DNA from: Castanea sativa
Lineage: Eukaryota > Streptophyta > Magnoliopsida > Fagales > Fagaceae
Direction of reading: 5' to 3'
Assembly: GCF_040712315.1 (NCBI RefSeq)
Contig: NC_134014.1
Span: 43,327,634 to 43,391,633, forward strand
Length of the DNA stretch: 64,000 nucleotides
Shown: in pieces, positions 1 through 12,600 of the stretch
Numbering within the stretch: position 1 is the stretch's first letter
How the letters are laid out: each line of letters starts with the position of its first letter
Program-made: the position numbers and the translations under genes
Notes under the pieces: model-generated
Told to the model about the DNA's origin: nothing
What the model saw: the letters and a program-made list of their open reading frames with translations, nothing else
Database searches by the model: none

Positions 1-76
1 TCATAGGTACGATTAACGTTGTCGTAATGAGTGTTTGGATCCAACTTATTCACGGCTGCGTTTTTTTTTTTTGTGC

Positions 77-108
<32 letters not shown>

Positions 109-252
109 CTGCAATTGTTGACTTTTCTCCTGTGACTTTTCAACAACTTTTTTTTATTAAAAATAGGTCATACGGTACTATTCACACATTTAAAAATTAT
201 TTTACTATAGTATTTTCAGTTTTCAGCAATAAGTTCTATCCAAACGGACCCT
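1..252. mobile_element. hAT-like MITE, right end only (cut by window start)
   Basis: The segment ends with the outward-reading terminus AGGGTCCGTTTGGATAGAAC (read from the minus strand) at about 252. Inside are long T-runs and the phrase 'tattttcagttttcagcaat'. The same terminus and internal phrase recur at 30218-30440 and, in part, at 24059 and 25525-25612, so this is a dispersed family. The left end lies outside the window. hAT assignment rests on the terminus type only, because no 8-bp target duplication could be checked. Confidence 0.55.
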
Positions 253-261
253 AGTATGATA

Positions 262-416
262 GGTTTCAGCTAACTCAACTGGTAAAATCTCTAATGGTTG
301 AATAAAAGATCTGTGCTTCAATCTTCGTCTACACCAAAAATTGATTGATGTCTTGGTCTGATGATAAAGAACTATCATCAAAAGCCTATGTTATAGATTA
401 AAACTCTCTCTCAAAC
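262..416 (+). mobile_element. tRNA-derived SINE, family A, copy 1
   Basis: The copy starts GGTTTCAGCTAACTCAACTG, a box A-like tRNA head. It has a degenerate box B (about 313-326) and the phrases 'ctacaccaaaaattgattg' and 'tgtcttggtctgatgataaa'. The same order of sequence is present on the opposite strand at 51218-51380, where target duplications define the element ends. This copy is more diverged and no clear target duplication was found. Confidence 0.7.
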
Positions 417-1352
417 AAAGAACCGTTATCTTAGCATGTAAAAAATAATGAATTAAGTAGTAATCAATCTAAAGCGAAGCCCAGCAATTCCTAGTCTAAA
501 ATGATTCATTCCCTAGGTAGCTCTAGGTGCATTAATTTTCTTTTGCCTAGGCTTATAAACATGTCATATATAAAATTGCTAGAAAGCCAAGATCGACCCA
601 ACACATGTTCGCAACCCCATGGGTAAATACTTATTCATCATTATTAGTAATATTTGAGGTATTTAAAACCAACTTGAAAAATCTGAGGCGCACACACATC
701 AGTCGACAATATATAGACTGTTGCTTTTGATGTTTGTTAAGATGGTTCTTTTTTTTCTCAATGAAAATGAATTTTCCCTTATTTATTAGAGCGAGGGTCG
801 GTTACGAATTCCCAGTTTGGGAAGAAAGACTTTGAATTATATTTGCAATCAATATTTTTTTTTTTACCAAGAAAAAAGTGGGGTTCTTATCACATGCACA
901 GTAATAGACGCATTGAGCACCCATAAAAGTTGTGGATACTATAAGCCTATGACCTAACTTCCCCAAAATAGAAGATGGGCTCGATTGAACGCATCAAAGG
1001 TAATTTCTTTTTTGGGTTATTTGATAATCGTGTTTGTGGGCTGTAATGGACTTTTGGGGTTCCATCTTTTCCCTTACTGAAAGGAACTTGGAATTCAATG
1101 TAAGCTGTTGTTGTCACTCTCACCCACCTTCTAGTTTCGGGATTTTTCTCATTTGCTAAGCTAAGCATACAGTCAGTCATGTTTGTATTCTTATTCTTTG
1201 CAATTTCGGAAGACCAAAAAGGTTAAGTAGTTGGAATTATTAAAAAAAAAAAAAAAGTTAGGTAGTTGGAAAACATTTTTCCCGTTCCCTCTCTTTGCAA
1301 GTTCGTAGTGTGAACAATCAACAAAGAGAATTTTACCTACCCGAATAATTTT

Positions 1353-1358
<6 letters not shown>

Positions 1359-1391
<33 letters not shown>
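1359..1391. repeat. (GA)n microsatellite
   Basis: Uninterrupted GA dinucleotides of about 16 units. Further GA tracts occur at about 4016-4034, 5354-5391 and 35729-35751. Confidence 0.9.
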
Positions 1392-1397
<6 letters not shown>

Positions 1398-2551
1398 TTT
1401 TGAATTTTTGATGGTTTTCTATGCCAAAATTAGTATGTATTGGGCTCTTTGTATAGGCTCCAACAATAGAAGATGCTAGCAATTCGCTACTCTATTTAGG
1501 TGCTGGCCCAAATCTCTATAACCTTTATTTTATTTTGTTACTTCAGTTCCACTGAATCTACCCTATAAACCCTATTATTTTATTTTGTTACTTTTGGTCT
1601 GCAAGTTGCGAGGAAGCTCAGTGCTAGAAATTTTTTGACGAATCAGTGTTAAGGGTGTGAAGTTTGAACTTTCGACAGGCCTAACCCGAAAGCCACCTTT
1701 TTTTAATGAAGATTTAATTAATTGGACCAAAATAAAAGGGCAGGTTCGAATTTCGTCATTCTCTAGATAGCAATTAAGAGTAATTTGACTTCTACCAAGA
1801 AATTAATTAAAATAAATTCTTCTTGCAACCAATAGGGAGAAAATAAATTGTAATTTATTAATTTGGTCATATGTCAAAATAAAACCTTGGTACGTATTAC
1901 GTAGGATCAAGAAATCAATTAGGATCGGTTTTTGGTACAGATCCAGTTTGTGATTCCTTTGTATAAGTTTGAAAATTACTTAAGCAAGCCCAATAGTAAA
2001 CCTCTTTAGCACATGTTCCAACGATTTTTTTCTTAATATTAAATGGGAGTATCTTTTATTTTTTATTTTTAAGGTAAAAGGTGGAAGGTGAAGTCACAAG
2101 CATGCCTAAGTATAAACTTTGTATTTAATATTAATTACTTAAAAATATGTTTTAACAAATAAGACATCAATAAGTATAGAATGTAAAATATTATTTGTTA
2201 GAGTTTTTATGATTGTGAACTTCTAGATAAAACTTGTGTCATTAAAATTTTTACTCAATAAATTCATAAACACATTGCTAAGACCCTTGTAACTCAACTG
2301 ATTAGTACCATACTATCACCTGTTATTTCTAATGGAGACTTTAAAATTTAAATTTTTCAAAAATAAAAAATAAAGTTGGTATGTTGACTAAATTATGGAT
2401 CAGCTTCGAATTTCGAATAATTTTTTATTCAAGACGTAAATATTTTGGTCACTACTAGAAAAACAAGGAAGTATAATACCTTTTTTCGATCTAATGGGTT
2501 TGGTTTGAAAAGTCTCCAATCTAGTCATTCCCGGTAATAAATAAGTGGAAA

Positions 2552-2860
2552 TGTTAATGGGCACAGTAAGGTGTACGTTAAGAATTATTTATTGCAAAGT
2601 GTTGAGTTTACTGCAGGAGCTAAACGGTAAGAAACTAAAGATAAAACGACTTGTAGCAAGTCTATAAGAAGTAAAGTGAAGAAGTTAACACGTGTGAAAA
2701 GAGCAGAAGTTAGTTAGATTGTTTATGGCACGTGTGATAGGAGTTAGTTAGTTTTAATTTTAGGCAGCAAAATGCTTTGTTATTGTATATATATATACAG
2801 ATATAGCTTTTGTAAATTAATTTAGTTGAATGTAATGAAAGATTCACAGCAACAATTTCT
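2552..2860 (+). mobile_element. Possible solo LTR remnant
   Basis: The stretch starts TGTTAATGGGC, has a TATATATATA block near 2787 followed by a short T/C-rich tail, and resembles a Copia-type LTR in layout. The right end is not defined and no 5-bp target duplication was recognised, so this is only a suggestion. Confidence 0.25.
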
Positions 2861-5126
2861 CTCTTCATCTTTCTAGACTCTTCTTTTCTTTTACAAAAAG
2901 TCTACTTAATAAAAATTGGTATAAATTGAAGAGGTGACTGAAAAATTACTAAAGTGACAAGTGGGATTCAAAAAATAAGCTTTATTGGCTGTACACCCTA
3001 TAAAGCTGGTAAAAAATCTGACACTTTCTTCAAAAATAAATTGGTATTTTAGTGTGATAATAAATAGCACAAATCATAAATTAAAACTTCATTAAAAAGG
3101 AAAAAAAAAAAAAAAAAAAAACTATTTCATATCGGGCTAACATAAAAGTGCCGTTAACACTACCCAAAAATAAGTAACAAAAAGCCCAATCCCAAAGTCG
3201 TTGAATCTTCTAATGTAAATGCGTCAGTAACAAAGTCTAGTCTATACTGCTGGTAGTTGGAACCAATATCACCGTTCCACAACGACTTTCGGTAGAGAGA
3301 ATTACGCACAGTGCGGTGATACATTACAAATAGTCAAATACGCTTTAGAATCGAACTGGGTATAAAGCTAACTGGGTTGGGCTTATTGGGCATACAATGA
3401 TTTTTTTTGTTAAACCCAGATTATTTGGATTTGGGCCTAAAATAAAATAAATAAATAATTGCTTCCTTCAACCCATATTTATATGGATTTTGTGTCTGGA
3501 AAATAGAGAGTATTTGAATGAAATTCTTTATCCAACAAGAAGAAGAACGCAATTTCTATAATATTTGAAACTCTGTAAAAAAATTGCTACTCTTCCTTCT
3601 TTTTTTGTGTTTTGATGGAGGGAGAAAAGATGGGGGTCTAGGAAAGGGGTAACTGGGTAAGGGTGTTTAATTAAATTTTGTTTGGATTCTTTCAAGGGTT
3701 TGAGGGAATATGGACTAACCAATGTAAACCCCTCAATTATTATTATTATTTTAGATTTAAACCCATCATTTTTAATTCCCTCAAATAATTAGGAGAACTC
3801 ATTCTCAAAAAAAAAAAAAAAAAAAGGAGAATTGGGAGAGGGAGGAATTCCACTCATATTAAAAAATTAAATTAAAATTTTAAATTTGTCCATACCATGT
3901 AAATTTATATTTATTTCTTTAAATTGAACAAAAGAGAAGTATAATTGCCAATTAAAATACCCACCCCCCAACCACGTCTCCTCCGCTCTCTTTGAACTTC
4001 CAAACACACGGTTTGAGAGAGAGAGAGAGAGAGGGTCTAGGTTGTAGGCAAAGAAAGAAATGAGAGATATTGCTAAGTGCTAACATATTCAAGCTACTCT
4101 AGGTTGATTTTACTCAAACTAATCACATTTTGATCAATTTTATTTATTTTTCTTTCAAATATCGTTTCATTTAGTTTTATTAAATTTTATTATAAATATA
4201 TAATAAATAAAAGAAAATATTATATACAATTAACCACTCACTCTAGTTTCAAATTTGTTCATCCCCATTAAAGGTGCCGTAGCTAACCCATGGGATCTCC
4301 ACAACATTTTAGAAAATGGCAGATAACAGTTGCTTCCGAACACATTCTTAATCATGTCGTGCACTCATCCAAAATTATATTCATCTCGTGGTACAGATTA
4401 ATCCATATGGAGCATACAATGCATACTCTAGATAGGTTTTCAATAGAATGGCCATGTAGTCATGCACGTTACACTTTCCACAACCTGCAACACAATCTTC
4501 GATTCATTTACTCATCCTCAAACTCTCTCTCACTCTATGATACACATTAAATCATACAACCATATAATTATGACCAACACAAAGTTGTTAGAGCAATTGC
4601 ATCAGTTGGTGTATAAGTATGTATAATAAAAGAAATGCTCAAATTTACACATTTTTTTTTATCAAAAACAGCCCACATCAGTAAGTGCATAAGTGTGAAT
4701 ATTTTACACTTTCCTTCAAATTGCTACAGTACCGTGTAAATATACACAGTTACTGTAGCTGTGTAAAATCTTATTTTATATTTTTTTCTCTCACCTCTCT
4801 TCTCTCTCCATCTGACTTCTCTCTCTCTGCCTCTCTCTCTCTCTCTCCCTCTCCCTCTTCCTCTTCCTCTGAACGGGACAAAGTCACAAAACCCATCAAC
4901 CACCGAGCATCGACCATTGTTCAACCACCACCACAACAACACCACCCACCACCGCAACAGCACCACCCACCTCCGCAACCTAGCAACACCCACCATCACC
5001 ACCAAAATCAAAAACAGAAACCCAAAATAAAAAAAAATCAACCCAAAATAAACAGAAAATTAAACTAAAATCAACAAAAAAATCAACCCAAAATAAACAA
5101 AAATAGAAACCAAATTCAAGGATCGG

Positions 5127-5335
5127 ATTGGAGCTCGGTCAGATTGAGAAACAAAGGACGGAGCTAGGATCGGATCGGAGCTGGATCGGATCGAGAAACA
5201 GAGGACGGAGCTGGATCGGATCGGATCATTTCTCGGACGGAGCTCGGATCGGATCGGAGGATCGAGAAACAGAGACGGCGCTGGATCGGATCGAAGCTGG
5301 ATCAGATCGGATCGGATCGAGAAACAGAGACGGAG
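5127..5335. repeat. GGATCGGATC-rich minisatellite inside the element
   Basis: The stretch contains repeated blocks of the form 'gagctggatcggatcgagaaacagaggacgg' type, with several degenerate units of variable length built from GATCGGATCGG and 'gagaaacagag'. The block is absent from the two related elements at 54293-55195 and 55890-56782, so it expanded within this copy or its sublineage. It creates long low-complexity open frames on both strands that are not credible genes. Confidence 0.8.
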
Positions 5336-5351
5336 GGTTGATCTGAAATGG

Positions 5352-5353
<2 letters not shown>

Positions 5354-5391
<38 letters not shown>
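5354..5391. repeat. (GA)n microsatellite
   Basis: A pure GA tract of about 18 units, near the right end of the copy 1 element. Confidence 0.9.
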
Positions 5392-5393
<2 letters not shown>

Positions 5394-5635
5394 ACCAAAA
5401 ATGAACAGAAGGAGAGAGAGATGAATCAGAAATTAACAGAAGAGAGTGCGCGCATCAGGCAGTTAGAGATAAATAATAAAAAATGGTGAAAAAATTGATT
5501 ATTTAATTAATAGAGGTAGTAGAATAGATGAACTGATGTTGGTGTTTTGTAAAAATGAATGTGTAAAATCTTAAAAGTAGGTTTTTTGTGTAAAATAGAC
5601 AGAATCTTTTAAAGGAGCTGATGTGGTTGCTCTTA

Positions 5636-6604
5636 AACTAACATACACATGCGCACATATACAAATACACACAAAAGCGTGCACTAATCCGCACACATTT
5701 GGTAGAAATGATACTGGCTGCAAGTATCTTATTAGTCTAATCATTTCGACTACAATCCCAAAAATAAATGTGCTATGTTGTCGTGATAATGAATGCTCTT
5801 TCACATCAGCTCTTATATAAAACTGCAATTCTTTAGTATATTTTTATAGCTACCTAAATAGTAAATACTTAAATCACATTGTCTAGGACAAAAGTTAGGA
5901 ACAAATTTCTATTCTATATTTCTATTCCTTTCTATCCTTCTCCCATTGCATGAACTCAGTTCTGCCAAAAAACATGTATGCAAAAAATCCAAATCCAAAT
6001 GTTATCTGAGAACCAAGTCCATGTAGTGTGTGCAGTGTGCTTCTTTACATGTATAACAATGAATCATGGAGGATATATCATATGCTTCTAGCCCCAGTCT
6101 ACGTGTCTGCTGATTTACTTATCGAAGTTCTTTTTGCAAGGGTGAACCACAAAACTCCACATTGACCAACTGTCACACATGATTCACATGCACAGGTGGG
6201 TGCTGCCATCTTATATGAACTGCATAGCGACCTACAAGGCAGCAAACCAAAGATAATTAGAACTCAAATATTACCAGTATCCTTTTACAATGTGTCAATT
6301 CCTCTAATTTGCACCTAATTAGTCATCCCTAAACATGACTTAGGAAAAATAGGTCCTTTTTCTTCCCTAAACATGAAAGAGAAATAGACAAATTGCAGAA
6401 GTAATGCTTAGAATATCAATGACAAACATTAGCTCTAATTAGTACTGACCCGTGACACCAGTAATTCCACTCTCTTTCAGAGATGGCAAAATTGTATTCT
6501 GCTGAAAAAGAAAAACAAAGAACTATATCCATCAAATTCAAGAAACAAATGGAAAATTGTAGGGCACTCCAATAGTCAGTATTACTCATACATTCAGATC
6601 AAGA
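5636..6604. other. Interval downstream of the OTU gene
   Basis: No coding exon was recognised. The part nearest 6605 should contain the 3' untranslated region of the minus-strand OTU gene, but no unambiguous polyadenylation signal could be assigned. Confidence 0.4.
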
Positions 6605-9600
6605 TCAAATACAAAGTGCACCCATGTCAGGTAGCCCCCCATCAACTCCACAGGTTGATGTGGCTTTAGCAGATCCACTCTTCTTGCCTTGCTTCCGTTC
6701 CTTTCTACCTTTTCTAGAGTCAACTGATTGATTACTGATACAACACCATCACCATATTAGAAAATAACATGTTTTTAAAGGGCCACCACATCCAGCCGCC
6801 AGAGCGGGGAGGGGGTGGGGTCATTGTAAATCAATAGTATAAATCAACCAGTAATTAGACCTTTGTAACAACTAATAACCAATAACAAAACAAAGCATAT
6901 GAACAGCACTTGAGATCAAACATCATTATCCAAGTTCTATGTAACATCATGGTTGACAGAACCAGTGAAAGAACCTCTTCAAATTTCTCTTCATATGCTA
7001 GATAAGATCTGCCCCTTTCACCAATAGTAATCAATAAATCCCTTGCTAGCAAGCCAGTATTCAATTATGCTCGCACATACACACTTGTGGGAGGTCAAGG
7101 ACAGGCCTACATATGTAAGTGTGTGTGTGAGCACATGTGCTCAAGTTGAATACTGGCTTTAGGTTAAACAGCACCTTCCCAGCAAGTGAATAAGTGGTAA
7201 TGCACTCGTTCTCCTCAATAAGTGGGTTTGAATCCTGCTACACAGGCGGTGAAATGGTACGTTTCTATATGGGCCGTGGGGTGGTGCCATCACCCATCTT
7301 TTATAATTTTTTCACAAAGCCCAAAAAAAAAAAAGGCTTAAGTCTACAAAATAGGAGTTCAAGAAAACATACACTACAAACTTAGCAACAGATCTCCCAG
7401 TGGCTGCTCCACAGCAAGCTTTGTATTTCTTCTTTGAACCGCATGGGCAGACCTTATTTTTTGAGACCTGGATATTTTGGGGGGGGGGGGGGGAGAGGAA
7501 TGTGGGAGGAACGAACACACCGGCATCACAGACTCCACGTTAAGGGAAGCAAATAATGATGTCTAATTTGCATTATATTGGGAGAAAAAAAGAGAAAGAA
7601 AAGAACCTTGTCATCTGGTTGGGAACTTCTATTATCATGACTTAAAACACTACTACTGGATGCATCTTGTTTGCAGGTCCTCTCTAATGGTTCTTCCTCA
7701 TGTTGCTCACAATTTCCATTTTCATCAACCCTGGATAACCTCAGATATATTAAAATCAGGACAGTAAAAAGTACAAGAAAAGAAACATATTTAAAAAGTT
7801 CAACCAACAATGAAGTAAAAGTAATTATTGTTTATTACCTTAACAATAATTGGTAATAAACAGAGTATCCTCAACTTATACCTTAACAAGAACTGCTAAA
7901 CCTGTTCCAGTTTTTATGCATTCTCTTTCAAGCAAAACAGAAAGATTTTTCCATTCTCCAGTTCAATCCACCTTTTATCCCACACTAAATATCTTAGGAG
8001 AAATGATACATCCACAACAGTTTCACAACACCTTTACAACAAATCCTAAGTGAAAGGTTGTTACTGGTTGTTATTGTTGGGGTAAAAAAAGTAATTTTAT
8101 TGTTAGGTTTAAATTTGAACCAATAACAATTAACTACCTATGATTTGTTGTGAAAATATTGTGAAAATATTGTGGACGTAGCACCTCTCATATCTTAGTA
8201 CATCAACTAATATTCCAAAGAAACGGGAAAATTTAACAAAACCCCAACCAATAAGACCTATTAATTCATCAATGAAACACCACTAATACCAATTACAAGA
8301 AACAATTAGATAACACAGAATGAAAGACGGACCAAAAAAAAAGGTAGTACCCAATGCACAAAGCTCCCACTTTTGCGGGCTCTAAGAGAGGTTATGGTTG
8401 GCAGCCCTGCCTCCCAATTTATTGGAGAGACCGGACTCAAATTCGCAACATGTAACTTTTGGGGGAAGGCACTTGCCATTGCACCAAGCCTTGACAGATC
8501 AATAAATAAAAGTAAATTTTTTTTAACAATATGATCATATCACATGAACCGTTATATTAGCATGCAACCTATCGACAAACTTATCATAAAAACATCCAAT
8601 TTTCTCACCTACAGCATAGGCTAAGAGTGGTAAGCAAACACGGTACAAACTGTTTACATAGAACATAAGAATATGATTAAAATAATTAACAAAAATAAAC
8701 AGAAATTTTTTATCAGTAACCCCTCCTAAAATTATCCAGGAAGAGCAAAAAGTACTGACCGGGCATTACCATAAGAAGTATCTACTTGATCAGGAAGTGA
8801 ATCAGTTTGTACCGGGTACTCTTCTGCTCCTTGTTCTGCTATCAGAAACTCTATTGCGGCATCAACATCACCATATACTTGTCCTAAAACCTGGGATGAG
8901 AACAACAAAAATAAGATAACACCTCAAAACCTCCATGCAGTGTAAGGATACCAGTAATTAGAAGTTTAAGATATCAGCATTGACATTTCCACAAAAAAAA
9001 TAAAAATAAAAATAAAGAAATACAAGCATTGACAGAAACTGCAGTTGTACAAAGAAAAAAACCAGGGGGGGGGGGGGGGAAGGAGGAAAAAAAGCAGCCA
9101 ATTATCACCTGTTTCACTTTTTCAGCATTTTCACATCCACTACCAGCCATAACCATTTTTATGGATCCAGCATGAATATCATCCGCACCAGTTCCTTCTT
9201 TAGACCTCCTTGTTGCAGCTATTGGTTGATGGGCTGTTGCTGAAAGATCAGCATCCGCCTTTCACAAACTATAAATTATCAGGATATTGCACCAGTATAT
9301 GTTCAAACTCACGTATAGATTGCGGTTGTAGTGATAAGCTGTATTTAAAAAAAAGGGGGGGCAATCGAGCATAAACCTTGATAATGATTGGCCTAGCTGG
9401 CCCATCACAAGGGTCTTCTTTTAACCGCACACTATTGTAATGTTCTTCATCATGATAAGATCTGAAAAACCAATTACATATCATATTTCAGAACCAAAAC
9501 AAGCAGCCATCTACTATAAAAGGAAGTGCTTATTTAATTTTACTAATAACAGTATACCATAACTATAGGAAATGCAGAAGCAGATCCAAATCGAACTCCT

Positions 9601-12600
9601 GATAGATCTCAAAGCATTAAAAACCATATAAATGTTCCTACGTATAAGGCTCATGACACCACTAAAGGAAACTGGCTGCCATGCCTTAAAACACCAATGA
9701 TATTCTGTGAATATAAAAGCCTTAACTGAAATTGCTAGTAATAGCAGGCATATATGGGCTTTTTTTTTAATCAAAAAAAAATTTGTTGGCTGCCAAGTAT
9801 AAGTGATGTCATTATTCCTTAATTCTCCTTTTCCTTCAACATAATCAGGTAGAGGCATCTGTAAGTTGCCATTTCTTTCTTTTTTTCTTTTTTTAATGTA
9901 AAATAATCTATTATATATATAACCGAAGATGTTTGACTTTTGATTGACCTCATAATATTTTGCCAAATAAGTTTTTGTGACCTCACAATTTTAGATGACA
10001 TTGTTCTAATTTTTTTTTTTATTGATTTTAAATTCCATTCTATATTTAAACCTTCCATTAGAATCTTGCCATGTCATATTTTCTTTAAATGATAGAATAA
10101 TAGTTCCATTTACAAACACAATCATAATAACTGTCTATTAATAATTACCATAACTATCGAATTTCACATTTAGAAAAAACTAAAGAGAAAAATAATAATA
10201 ATATCTTGCCAATCATTCCTGTGCATTGCATGGATTACTAACTAGTTTTATTCAAAAGAGGAAGCGAGTCAAGTACAGGAAATGTGCATTGGCCTACTCC
10301 TAAACATTTACAATCTCAAATTCAAAAGGTCTAGAAAATCTATGAAAGAAGGGATGCAGCCTAAACAGTCGTCCACTCGTAAAGAGACCATAAAATCATT
10401 TGTTCAAGTAGCATGTGTACAACTATACGGTGCTTATTTGCTTTCCCATGTAATAATTGATCATCATTCGCTATATGTCAAAAATCTATAATAAATATAA
10501 CTCAATGCTTCCAAATCAAATCTGGTAAATATTCCAAGTCAGAATTCTATTGAGGACAAAACCATGATAAATTAAATTAAGGTAGTGATGTAGCCTATCA
10601 AGTACTTTGAATAACTGGATTTCTTACTACCTCTCTAGTAAAAAATATATATATATTTAGGTAACATTAGATTATGGTTAAGTTGTAAAATGTGACGATT
10701 TAAGGTTAAAGGAGAATAATGAGGAAGAGAAGAATAGAGAGACGGTTATAAAAAATTAAAGAGAAGAATAGACAGACAAAGAGAAAAGAAAGAAAAGGTT
10801 GAGGGCATTAACTTATCAAGCCCTTATTAATACGACACCTTAGCATATATTTATATTAGGGTTTATAACATGATTACAGAAATGCCCTTATTAATATGCT
10901 AAAATAAACAACAACTAGAACTAACTCTTACAATTAGTATATATAGGACAGTATGATGTAGCTTCAAGGTGGGAGATGATGACACCTTACTTTCCATGGA
11001 AAACCATTTGGAAAGTTAGGATTTCTTCTAAGGTAGCCTTATGGACAGCAGCTTGGAGAAATATCCTCACTATGGAGAATCTTCGAAAGTGGAATATGTG
11101 CATTGTTGATTGGTGTTGTATTTGCAAACATAGTGAGGAGACCACCTAGTATTTGTTACTTCATTGTGACTATGTGTATGACTTAATGCTGTATGGTGGT
11201 TCTGTATTTTTGGCATGCAATGGGTCTTGCTGAGGAGAGTGGTGTTGTTGTAATGTTGGAAGATATTATGCTGTTGATGTATGGATGGGGGCCACGCCTC
11301 ATTGTGTTGTGTGGACCATTTGGAGGTAGTGAAATCTCCATAATTTAAATGGGATTGAGTGCTCATGTGTGGAGCTATAATTGCATCTTTTACATACCAT
11401 GTTTGATTGGGTGGCTGCCCTCAGTGGCCATTCCTTTTCTTTCTTAGAGGAATTCCTAAATTTATGTAATTTTGATTGACTCTTTGTTGTGTCCTTAGTA
11501 CACTGACTGTGTGCTTGGGGGGTTCTTTTTCTTTTTCTTTTTATTTTAAATGAAGTGTTTACTTTAAAATAAAATTAAAAAAAAAAAAAAAAAGATTAGG
11601 AAAAAGAGCTATGGTACAGAAGCGGGCAGAGGAAAGCAGCACAAGGTGTATGTCTACTTATTATTAGGGTAAAATGATGTAAAACAGAACTCCAATGAAA
11701 TTTGTGACAAAGAAACAAAGGAACAAGAAAGATAAGACAAGCCAACATCTAGGGTTGCTTGTAATCAGCACCAAACAGAATATAAAAACTAGCAATCAGC
11801 ACCTAGGGTTGGATGGAGTCAACACCAGATCGTTGGAAAAATTCCAACTGAAATTTTATTCATCATAAACTTGTCTCCAAGGAAATCCAATGGAACACTT
11901 ATATAAACTAGTAAGACTATACCCTAATCCTAATTGACTTGGTTCAAAGCCCAATTATTGAATTACAATGAAAGTTATTTTCTTAATTAAACGTCTAATG
12001 GAAAAATGTTGAGAAGCCCATAAAGATCTACATATGGTTTTTATTGGCCTAATAACATAATAAGGTTGTCTAACGTAACCTCTCCCAAACTCCTCAAAAG
12101 TGGGAGCTTTGAGCACTAGGAACGACCTTTAAGGTTGGTGAATTTAATTTTTATAAGCTCATAAATGAAATCATTCTATCTAATTTAATCAAATAATATA
12201 ATTTCAACTATAATTTATTTATTAATCATTAGCATAGAAATGTAAAGAGATTTTTTATGGGAAAAGAATAAGTAAATCAAGTAACTTGCAAACAAGCTTG
12301 AGATTGTTTGACAAAAAAATGAACCAAACTTGAACATGTAATCTAGTTTGTTAATGAGATTGAGCTCGGCTCATGTTTGAAATAAAATTAAATGAACAAA
12401 ATGAAACTTTAAATACTCATTTTGGCTCAACTTGTTTACAGCCCTAGGCCCTAGCTATGAAATCCCTTTTCATCTACCAACTCTTTTAAGGGCCATTGTA
12501 GAAGAATTTTCCCTAAGAATAGGCAATTGCGAGGGACCTTTCTACACCTCGTCCATAGTCAAAAGACATGCAAAGCATACATGCAGTAAATTATGATAAA

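Larger units (their letters stand above)
417..4590. other. Gene-free, AT-rich interval
   Basis: No exon-like open frame with recognisable protein similarity was found on either strand. It holds simple repeats: a GA run near 1359-1391, A/T homopolymers, and a GA run near 4016-4034. A CACTACTAGAAAAACA string occurs at 2451, like one terminus of a CACTA transposon, without a partner. A stretch from 2552 to about 2860 has LTR-like features: a TG start, a TATATATATA block near 2787, and a T/C-rich end. No target duplication was found for it. Confidence 0.5.
4591..5632. mobile_element. PIF/Harbinger-like non-autonomous element, copy 1
   Basis: The left terminus GAGCAATTGCATCAG is an imperfect inverted match of the right terminus CTGATGTGGTTGCTC. 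Both ends are flanked by TTA (4588-4590 and 5633-5635), the 3-bp target duplication typical of PIF/Harbinger or Tourist elements. Near the left end is 'acagttactgtagctgtgta', near the right 'aactgatgt' and 'gtgtaaaatc'. The same landmarks occur in two further copies at 54293 and 55890. Its middle differs, carrying a C/T-rich and CCACCA-rich block and a GATCGG minisatellite. No transposase is encoded. Confidence 0.75.

Noticed and set aside
4685..5068. 127-codon plus-strand frame rich in Ser, His, Pro and Gln
   Set aside because: It lies in the C/T- and CCACCA-rich middle of a transposable element. The composition reflects simple repeats, and the opposite strand is equally open.
5060..5398. 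Frames on both strands rich in Arg, Ser, Asp and Ile-Arg-Ser repeats
   Set aside because: These are translations of the GATCGG minisatellite and the GA tract, open on several frames at once, and show no protein signature.
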